Assembly (NCBI GenBank): GCA_950097015.1
Contig: CATNEN010000003.1
Span: forward strand, 1,736,001 to 1,800,000
DNA from: Macrostomum hystrix
Lineage: Eukaryota; Platyhelminthes; Macrostomidae
Length of the DNA stretch: 64,000 nucleotides
Direction: 5' to 3'
Shown here: positions 57,190 through 64,000 of the stretch, piece after piece
Numbering within the stretch: the first letter of the stretch is position 1
How the letters are laid out: every line of letters begins with the position of its first letter
Made by a program: the position numbers and the translations under genes
The notes under the pieces: generated by a model
Seen by the model: the letters and a program-made list of their open reading frames with translations, nothing else
Database searches by the model: none
Told to the model about the DNA's origin: nothing

Positions 57190-58550
57190 TCAAATCAGAA
57201 TTTTAATTTTCAAAGCCTTCTTGACATTCAGCGCCACCGCTTCCTGCGGCGTGTGGAAACCCGCTGGGTGCAGCTTTTGCCGGTTGCCAACCGACTTGTC
57301 GAGCAATTGCCAGTGTTGCGCGAATACTTCAAGAAACATCGCAGGTCAGATGGCCGAGAAAACTTTGAAAACGGACAAGTCCAGCGCATCTGCGAGCTAC
57401 TCGAGGAGGACAAGGAGTTTGACATTTTATTTTTGCAAGCAGTTTTGCCAATGCTTGACGCGTTTGAGAAGGAATACCAGCAAAAGAAGGTGCTTATTCA
57501 CAAGATGTACGCGACTGTTCGGCAATTTTTCCGAGAAGTGCTGAGTTTCTTCATGAAGGTGGACTCATTAGTGCCAATTCATCGCGTTTGACTAGAATGA
57601 AAATCGTCTTCGAGCACTGCCTTTCTGACCGCGACATCTTCGTTGGTGAGAAGGCTCGGGCTTTGCTGTCAGACTGTTCTGAAAGGATTCAAAAGCAGTG
57701 CATTGTCCGTGCGAGACAGTTTTACATGGAGCTTGCCGTGTACCTGCAATCGCATCTTCCTCTGGCCGATGCCACCCTAAGGCAGGCCCAGTTTCTCAAT
57801 CCTGTAACGATTTCAGAGACTTCCTCCGACTTTCCGACTAAGTTGGCCAAGACACTGAAGTTTGCTGAAGACGAGGTGACGGCAATTGACCGAGAATGGC
57901 GTGCACTGACCCTTTCTGTTGCTATCAACGAACTGTGCATCCCGTCAGACCAGGCTGAATCAAGTGCATTGGACTTTTGATTCTTGGTGGCCGAACACAA
58001 GAGCTTGTCTGGAGAGCCGAAGTTTCCGAACCTGTGGCGACTTGCTTCGGCCATTCTAACAGTTCCGCATGGTAACTCTGATGGGGAACGCGCCTTCTCG
58101 AGCCTTGTGGATCCTCTGTCTAGAAAACGCAACTCCTTGGGTTCCTTCACAGTCGACGCATGCCTGTTGATCAACGGTTTTCTGAAGGCTACGGATCTTA
58201 CTTGCGAAACGTTTGAGTTTGGCCCGAGGTACATCGCCGAGGGCTTCAATGCCAGACAAAACCTGTCTGTTCGACAGCGGCGCATGCAGAGGGAAGAAGA
58301 GCTTCGCGAGGCACGCCTGGCACAAGAAGCTGCCAGTAGTGCTAGATCGGAGAAGGAAGGAAGGCTGGCAGAGAAGATGCTGCAGCATAAGGATAAGCAG
58401 CGGCTGCTTGATGCCGAAACGGAGAAGGCAAACGCCCTGCTAGAAGAATACCAGCGAAAGATGCTCGCCCTGCAAGTGAAGCGAAAGACGCTCAGGTGCA
58501 CACAAAAATTGAAAAAGGAGGTGAACTATGAACATGTAATGTGCAGATAA
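57190..58550 (+). pseudogene. hAT-type transposase remnant (C-terminal part)
   Basis: Frame 1, from about 57200 to 57591, reads HRFLRRVETRWVQLLPVANR, like the conserved VxTRW block before the hAT RNase H-like end. A frameshift near 57588 leads to MKIVFEHCLSDRDIF. An in-frame TGA at 57978-57980 interrupts at DF-stop-FLVAE, where the family usually has a tryptophan. The last part has PNLWRLASAILTVPHGNSDGERAFSSL and RKRNSL, the hAT dimerisation motif, and then a lysine/glutamate-rich coiled tail ending TAA 58550. N-terminal zinc finger and first catalytic part are not found upstream. Broken copy; a recently exapted ZNF862-like gene is less likely given the stop. Confidence 0.75.
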
Positions 58551-59140
58551 CGGGCAAGCGTGGTGTGCTACTAATGTACTATTTGCTAATCTGCTATGAC
58601 TGGTATTATGGTATTAGTACTACGGTACAACTTTCTTCTCACTTGCTGATTTCCCACGAGTAGGGGTGTTCATATGTATATTCCGAAAAAAATATGCGAA
58701 GCTTACTCAGTTTTCATCACGTTTCCTGAAGAAATGTAACAGACAAGTTAGTAAGCTTCGAGTTACATGTAAGAGTGTACAAAAAGGGCTTGCCTTTTGC
58801 AAGTTGGTTGCCGGTTCATGTCATGTTATGAACAGTAAATGTTATGTCAGTAAAGGCTCCTAGACATTCTAGCTAGGAGATCGGGTGACCCAGCTATACG
58901 ATATAAAAATGTTTATTTTACTTGTAGTTTTCTTTCAATAGGAAATTTTCTAGAACAGTGGAAATTAATATGGCACAAGATATATTTACTGTTGACGGTT
59001 CAAACTAAGGTTATAGGTCACTCGGTCAAACGATTTGTGACAGAAATTTGCCGCATTTAATTAATTGTTTTCGTTTTGTTTATTAAACAGAATTATGGGG
59101 AGTGAAGGTAAAGTGGCTTGTATCGAAGTTGCAGGTAAAG
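58551..59140. other. Intergenic, nothing recognised
   Basis: AT-rich unique sequence after the hAT remnant, with no supported feature. Confidence 0.45.
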
Positions 59141-59149
59141 CTGGCCTGT

Positions 59150-59320
59150 AGCAGAGCGCGCGCTGATTGGTCCGCTAGGGTGTTGGGGTAGGTAGCGTAT
59201 GAGGCGGTTGGTTTGCATGGGTCTGGTGGGGTGCGAGGGTACAATAGACCTCGTCCGACATATATAATCCATGCACCAACCCCACCTCCCTCACCGACCA
59301 ATCAGTGCGCTGCGGCAGAT
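59150..59320. repeat. Imperfect inverted repeat with CCAAT boxes
   Basis: GCGCGCGCTGATTGGTCC (59156-59173) pairs with GACCAATCAGTGCGCTGC (59296-59313), and TTGGTTTGCATGGG (near 59208) with ATCCATGCACCAACC (near 59267). Each arm carries a CCAAT box pointing inward; TATATAA lies at about 59261. It could be a bidirectional promoter or a foldback. Confidence 0.5.
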
Positions 59321-59372
59321 CGTATCTCATTATCTTACATAGTTCTTACATTATCGAATTTAAAATTCGCTT

Positions 59373-59564
59373 CCATGGACTGGGGGGACGCCACACTCAC
59401 CTTCAATTATCCCAGCTAATGCTGGTACCCATTTAACAGCTGGGTGAACTGAAGCAATGCAGAGTAAAGTGTCCTGCTAAAGGACACAAACTATTCCAAA
59501 GGAGTCGGGAATCGAACCCCCGACCTTCAAGTACGACGCTCAAACCACAAGGCTACAACCTCCT
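59373..59564 (-). repeat. tRNA-derived SINE, copy D
   Basis: Minus orientation: TCCATGGACTGGGGGGACGC ... CAGCTAATGCTGGTACCCAT ... GAATCGAACCCCCGACCTTC ... AAGGCTACAACCTCC. 5'-truncated relative to copy C in the body. Confidence 0.88.
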
Positions 59565-59727
59565 TGTTGGATTAACACAAAATATATCATTTAATTAGCT
59601 GATTCCAGATCCTCAGAGTAAAAACTTTATTTAGCATGCTAAATAGATTTGTCAGCTCGCGTTTTCTCAAGTAGCGAAGCAAACGAATTGGAGCATGAAT
59701 TTCGTCACAAAGCCATGCCGCTTATCA

Positions 59728-59849
59728 TCAGGATACCAGAGGGTCCAGGCTAACCGAATCCTGCGAGGCGCACACACTTTGAGACTCCATGCAGTAGCCG
59801 GAGCAGCATTGGGCACAGCAGACACAGTGCTGGCCAATCACTGCGCATC
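59728..59849 (-). CDS. Cystine-knot peptide 2, cysteine-rich exon
   Basis: 122 bp; all eight cysteines fall in the first 26 codons, then a 13-residue tail and TGA. Confidence 0.82.
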
Positions 59850-60264
59850 CTGTACACAACAGATGTTCAAGTTGGAAAGCATGTTATTACAAAGTGCATA
59901 CACATTTACACTATATCACACTTACACTTAATATCCCCTAAATATCGAGCCCACTTAACTTCACACCCAGAACAGCCGCAGCTATTGTTCAAAGACTGCG
60001 TACGGCTGTTCAGTCCGTGGACAATGAAGACTAAAGGACACAAATAGTTCCAGTGGGTTCGGGAATCGAACCCCCGACTTTCAAATCATAAGACCGAACC
60101 TAAGCCCATTAGGATACAAACCATTGCTTACTTACAAAATAAAACTCACTTGGCACAAGCGAAACAGCCAATGCAATCGAGTTAGTTGCCAACAGAACTA
60201 ACAGAAAGAAGACAACAAACTTGCAGACAAGTTGGTTGCTATGGAAACAGCAACCGACGATCAT
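59728..60264 (-). CDS. Secreted cystine-knot-like small peptide 2
   Basis: Two exons: 60150-60264 (ATG, signal peptide; GTGAGT donor, phase 1) and 59728-59849 (acceptor GTGTACAG; TGA at 59728), about 78 aa. The first exon has a hydrophobic core KFVVFFLLVLLA and small residues at the likely cleavage site. The second exon has eight cysteines: C-x6-C-x1-CC-x2-CC-x3-C-x6-C. The six common positions keep exactly the spacing of the peptide at 50087-50833, with the same phase-1 intron between signal and cysteine domain and the same CCSG core, so the two are paralogues. Its intron holds a SINE. The outer part of the mature region (before the first cysteine) is very short. Function is unknown: defence, venom-like or signalling are all possible. 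Confidence 0.8.
59965..60117 (-). repeat. tRNA-derived SINE, copy E (truncated), in peptide-2 intron
   Basis: GCGTACGGCTGTTCAGTCCG and GGGAATCGAACCCCCGACTT identify the SINE body and reversed box B; the middle is deleted. Confidence 0.75.
60150..60264 (-). CDS. Cystine-knot peptide 2, signal-peptide exon
   Basis: 115 bp; start ATG at 60264 followed by a hydrophobic segment after a short polar N-terminus. Ends in phase 1 at GTGAGT, identical in phase to the other family member. Confidence 0.75.
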
Positions 60265-61460
60265 GATTTTTGTACGAGGTGACAAGACAGAAAGACAAAA
60301 ATATTTGTTTTAGTCTGTTGTCAAGCTATTATGGGGTACAAAGCAAAAGGAATTGAATTTAAGACTGCTTGCAAGATTATTGTATTCTACTACTACAATT
60401 GTCTGACCAGTATTATAATCCCAGTATGACAATCAATTTTTACATTCAATGTACAGTTGCTCTATTTTACATATCGCGAAATTTAAATACTTGAAAATCG
60501 ATAACACTAATTATAAAAAAATTTGCTCAACTCAAATACGTACTCACATTTGCTTTAGGGGGTGTCTAAAGGCTAGGAGTAGTTAGAGCTATTGACATGA
60601 GCTATCTGACCATGAGTTCTTGTTTTCGAATCTCCAATACATTTATAAATATACCAACAACTGTGCCTACTATCAAGTAGCAAGACAGGAGTATTTAATA
60701 AATTTACAAACGAATTTACATAGTCACTAATCAGTTACATGCCATATATGCACTCGTATATTTAGTAATCAATGTTATAAAATGTAATTTGAATTGGTAG
60801 TAAGGCAAAATTTGTGTGAAATAAACGCACAATCATTAAGGTCACAGATGGGGCCTTATTAAGTGGAATAAGCATACTCAAATTAAATAATCGATTAAAA
60901 CTTCAAGCCTAATTGGACGGCAGAAAACAATAAGTTTCAATAAAAAAACTACAATTTTAATCAATTTGACAATGAAATTACATTGAAACACAAGATTTAG
61001 ACCTAATTAAGCATTTTCCAAAGAAAAAACAACAATTGATAATTACAAAATCAAAAAGATAAGCACTATATATTCAGAACAGCCGAAAAACTATTTGCAC
61101 AGTGAATAATTTTTCACAATTATGAACTTCACGTTGTGATATCAGTGTATGTGATATAATAATAATAAAACACTAAAAAAGCACAGCACTACTCATTAGT
61201 AGCTAGGGAATGAAATTTGTTAACAAACAATAAAAATTTTAATTGAAATTCACATCAACTACAAAAAGGTAAACAGTTGCAGAATGCCGTGGGGATAAAA
61301 TTCAGTTCAAAAGGCCCCAAAAATTTACGTAAAGTTACGAAATCTGTTTAAGATTTCAAGTTTGTAAAAAAGTTTAATAATGCACTGAACATAGAGCTGG
61401 ACGAACAATGGAATGCGACCGTAGCAACAATATTTGTTTTGAAAACAGCAGTAGTATGGG
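60265..61460. other. Intergenic, AT-rich
   Basis: No ORF. A tRNA-like scrap with GAGTTCTTGTTTTCGAATCT lies at about 60614. Nothing else that I can support. Confidence 0.45.
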
Positions 61461-61464
61461 TTAG

Positions 61465-62480
61465 CAGAACCCTGCCGACACTGCGGAGATAGGAGGGCGG
61501 CCTAATGCATTTGAATGGGGGAGGGGTTGCCTATCCCAGAGCAGAGGACACAGCCGACACTATGGAGATAGGAGGACATCGTAATGCATGTAGATAGTAG
61601 AGGCCGGCTATCTCTTTGCATTGGGGAGGGGTTAACACAGCTGGGATAGGAGGAGAGGCCGGCCTATCTCTTTGCATTGGGGAGGGGTTAACACAGCTGG
61701 AATAGGAGGAGAGGCCGGCCTATCTCTTTGCATTGGGGAGGGGTTAACACAGCTGGAATAGGAGGAGAGGCCGGCCTATCTCTTTGCATTGGGGAGGGGT
61801 TAACACAGCTGGGATAGGAGAGGCCGGGAGGTGTTGGGTTAGAGTTGGAGATAAGGGACGCAGAAAACATAGATTGAAAAAATTATCTATGGGGAGGGAT
61901 AGAAAGGAAGTGATTGAGTGATAAAAACTAGATAGGAGGCGTAAAGGAATGTTTGAGATTGCTGCGCCTATCTGTTTGCGCTAGGGAAGGCTAACACTGC
62001 AGAGTTGGGAGGCTCGGGAAAGAAATTGCGTAAAAGATGCAGTGAGTAATTCTTCAGTACAAGAGTGTTAAAGGCTAGGGCAATGAGCATTCAGCCTTTG
62101 TATGGGGGTGTGGGGGGCAAAGCCCCCCACAATTAATAACTCTGCCTTTGCAGCCCATCTCTTTGCACTGGGTACAGCTAGAGGAGGAAGAAGAAGATAG
62201 GAAGAAAGCATTGGGGTGGGGTGGGTGTGGCGTCCAATCCGATACTGGAGGGTGGGGAGGCATGGGGTGGGTGGGTGCCTGTGTCACAGTACAGGGATGA
62301 ACTGATGGGATGCCGGCCTATCTGCTATAGAAGAACCCTGACGACACTGCGGAGATAGGAGGCTAGCCCGGCAGTGTATTTTGGAGTTTGGAGGGGCGCC
62401 GACAAACTCAGAACAGAGGAGGAATGAGATGGGAGGAAAGCATTGGGGTGAGTGTGGGGTGTGGCGTCCAATCCTACTTA
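61465..62480 (+). repeat. G-rich repeat region with 58-bp tandem units
   Basis: Between 61600 and 61815 there are about four 58-bp units with GGAGAGGCCGGCCTATCTCT and TTGCATTGGGGAGGGGTTAA. Related words (GACACTGCGGAGATAGGAGG at about 61477 and 62346; GCATTGGGGTG near 62208 and 62440) are scattered to 62480, so the whole kilobase is built from duplications. It precedes the PC4-like gene. Confidence 0.85.
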
Positions 62481-62534
62481 CCTACATATCTAGTCTGAGC
62501 TCCATCACAGGACAAACACCCACCCCAACTCTAG

Positions 62535-62573
62535 CCAATCAGAATCGAGCACACATTTTGGATGGTATATAAG
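62535..62573 (+). promoter_or_regulatory. CCAAT and TATA boxes of the PC4-like gene
   Basis: CCAAT at 62535-62539 (GCCAATCAGAATCG) and TATATAAG at 62566-62573, about 80 bp before the ATG at 62653. Correct order and spacing for an RNA polymerase II core promoter with a short leader. Confidence 0.65.
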
Positions 62574-62652
62574 CCCTCAAAAATCGTTAGGAAAGGAGCA
62601 AGTTTTCTCAGCTCGCAATTTACCTGATCTTAGCTTTTGACATTAGCTAGCG

Positions 62653-63390
62653 ATGGACATCTGCGACGGTTATAAGATTCAGGTTCAAGAGTACGAAGGC
62701 TTGAAGTACATAGCGATAAGAAAGTTCTACCGCCACGGCAGCACTGCAAGTCTGAAACCTGGCGTCCCTGGCTTCAACCTGAATGTTTGCCAATGGGAAA
62801 AGCTGAAGCAACTGAAGCGGTCGCTCGTAGTGTCTGCTCTCAAAAGCGAGTGCAAGGTGGTGAAACTAGGTTTTGATAAGTTTATCGAAGTCAGGGACGG
62901 CATCATCTGGCTCAAGCGGCTGCCTGAGGACTGCTGCGAGGAATTCATGAAGCGTAACGCCGTACCGCTGACCCCACCGCTGTGGAAGAAGCTGTGGCAC
63001 AACGCATCATGGATAGACGGCCAGCTGTCGGCTCCCTTCAAGGACATGCGGACGAAGTACGAGCTGGAGTCAGATGAGGAAGAGCAGGACACGAAGCCCG
63101 TCCTGGAGGCCGAGAGATCTGAAGGCAATGGTGGAGACGGAGACGAGATCGGCTCGCCTAGAATGCTGCAGATCGACACCGAGGCTGCCACATCCACGCC
63201 GCTTCCCCTGGCTAGCGCTGGGGATGGACGGATCCCGTCTCGGGACTCGGACTTGCGGGAGGACCCGGTGTGGTACCAGTTCCGGGCGGCTGCGGCTGCG
63301 GCGGCCAGCGGTAGCAGGAAGCGCAAACAGCCGTTTCCACTTCGTCGGCAGGAGGCAATGAAGCTTACCAGGCTGCACTTCGATGAGTGA
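62653..63390 (+). CDS. PC4/p15-domain protein, 245 aa, likely mobile-element encoded
   Basis: Intact intronless ORF, ATG at 62653 and TGA at 63388. The N-terminal 60 aa (YKIQVQEYEGLKYIAIRKFY ... PGVPGFNLNVCQWEKLKQL) match the ssDNA-binding fold of transcriptional coactivator PC4/p15: a beta strand with IR.FY, then P..pG..L...qW..L. Next come a middle region with WLKRLPEDCCEEFM, an acidic stretch (ELESDEEEQD), and a basic nuclear-localisation-like GSRKRKQPFPLRR near the C-terminus with an alanine run before it. GC-rich with G/C-ending codons, unlike the AT-rich flanks. Its compact promoter, lack of introns and position 258 bp before an integrase on the same strand suggest it belongs to the same mobile element or virus-like insert. 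Exact role unknown; binding of single-stranded DNA is the family expectation. Confidence 0.65.
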   Translation: MDICDGYKIQVQEYEGLKYIAIRKFYRHGSTASLKPGVPGFNLNVCQWEKLKQLKRSLVVSALKSECKVVKLGFDKFIEVRDGIIWLKRLPEDCCEEFMKRNAVPLTPPLWKKLWHNASWIDGQLSAPFKDMRTKYELESDEEEQDTKPVLEAERSEGNGGDGDEIGSPRMLQIDTEAATSTPLPLASAGDGRIPSRDSDLREDPVWYQFRAAAAAAASGSRKRKQPFPLRRQEAMKLTRLHFDE

Positions 63391-63647
63391 CTGAACAGTG
63401 TGCTCTAATGCATCTGACTGCTTTTGTGCTCAAATCAGCTGCTCAATTTGTAATTTTGACAGTGTTAAAAGCCAGCTACTTAATGTTTTTTCCCATTTAT
63501 TCAGTGTTCACAATTGCTTCTGCATTTTTATGGTGCTGGTTGTTTTTCGACGCCGGTCGATTTTCTGTTACAGTGAATTACAAAAAACCTAAGAAAATGA
63601 ATTGCTCATGCTAGAGAAAGCAAGCCTTGCTTCGTTCTAAACTGGTC

Positions 63648-64000
63648 ATGGAGAAAATTTACTTTAACCCTGCTCAACCAGCCAGCTTTTCCAGTGCCTC
63701 AAAATTGCAGCATGAAATGAGAGAAAGAGGTGGTCGTGAGACCACTAAGAGCATAGAGCAGTGGCTGTGTGAGCAGCCAGTGCACACATTACACAAGCCA
63801 GCTAGAAGGCGATACCCAAGAGCACCAATCATAGTGCGATCCATTGACGATCAATGGGAGCTTGACTTGGTTGAGATGATTCCATTCGCAAAGTACAATA
63901 ATGGCTACAAGTACATTCTCACATGCATTGATGTGCTGTCCAAATGTGCATGGGCCAGGCCATTGAAAAATAAATCAGCTGCAGAAGTGAAGTCCGCATT
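63648..64000 (+). CDS. Polinton/Maverick-type (adintovirus-like) integrase, 5' part
   Basis: Open from ATG 63648 to the window edge (117 codons, no stop). After a short N-terminal helix region the sequence has the segment ahead of a retroviral-like integrase core, then DDQWELDLVEM with the first catalytic aspartate and, 25 residues on, TCIDVLSK with a second conserved aspartate position of the rve fold. This resembles integrases of Polinton/Maverick elements and related adintovirus-like animal elements. The catalytic glutamate and C-terminal part lie off the window. No terminal inverted repeat is identified. A copy of an old insertion or an active element: not decidable here. Confidence 0.75.
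   Translation, partial: MEKIYFNPAQPASFSSASKLQHEMRERGGRETTKSIEQWLCEQPVHTLHKPARRRYPRAPIIVRSIDDQWELDLVEMIPFAKYNNGYKYILTCIDVLSKCAWARPLKNKSAAEVKSA

Noticed and set aside
59695-59931. Plus-strand 78-codon frame
   Set aside because: Antisense shadow of the cysteine-rich exon at 59728-59849.
63387-63614. 75-codon hydrophobic frame between the PC4-like gene and the integrase
   Set aside because: No ATG near its start, overlaps the preceding stop, AT-rich; could be a small membrane protein but nothing supports it.

Overview
This is a 64-kb piece of an animal nuclear genome. The genes are split by spliceosomal introns, code for metazoan-type proteins (a KCNQ1 potassium channel, a MEK1/2 kinase, the beta subunit of the SRP receptor, a DDX60-type helicase), and lie among tRNA-derived SINEs and degraded DNA transposons. 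No species can be read from the sequence; an invertebrate fits the SINE type and the small secreted cysteine-knot genes, but that is inference. About 26 kb (roughly 40%) of the window is tandem minisatellite, with a different unit in almost every intron.

Layout. 0.7-10.6 kb, minus strand: KCNQ1, with eight recognisable exons and its C-terminal end beyond the left edge; introns hold 22-bp, 23-bp and ~18-bp arrays and a 5.4-kb array built on 128-bp higher-order units. 10.7-13.8 kb: intergenic, with a 25-bp array and an AT-rich ATCGATAA-like tract. 13.9-15.6 kb, minus: SRPRB. 16.6-17.2 kb, minus: an orphan 173-aa Q/A-rich ORF beside a TGATGACAC minisatellite. 19.1-20.1 kb: an internally deleted mariner with both inverted repeats and a TA target duplication. 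20.2-38.3 kb, minus: MAP2K1/2, whose introns carry 33-bp, 21-bp, 20-bp (9.4 kb) and 21-bp arrays. 38.8-45.5 kb: AT-rich, with one SINE and no supported gene. 45.5-54.3 kb, plus: a complete DDX60-like DExH helicase with a ZZ-type zinc finger in its C-terminal half. 54.5-56.1 kb: a 29-bp array. 57.2-58.55 kb: a broken hAT-type transposase. 59.7-60.3 kb, minus: a secreted cystine-knot-like peptide gene. 61.5-62.5 kb: G-rich repeats. 62.65-63.39 kb, plus: a PC4-domain protein with a clear TATA/CCAAT promoter. 63.65-64.0 kb: the start of a Polinton/Maverick-type integrase cut by the right edge.

The most interesting points are two related two-exon genes for small secreted peptides with a conotoxin-like cysteine spacing (one nested antisense inside a DDX60 intron, one 9 kb downstream), the ZZ finger inside the DDX60 homologue, the 9.4-kb satellite of about 470 units with no length change in any unit, and multi-level duplications in two intronic arrays. 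The conserved genes look like ordinary housekeeping and signalling genes and share no evident pathway. What unites the window is expansion of private tandem repeats in introns and the presence of mobile-element remnants.
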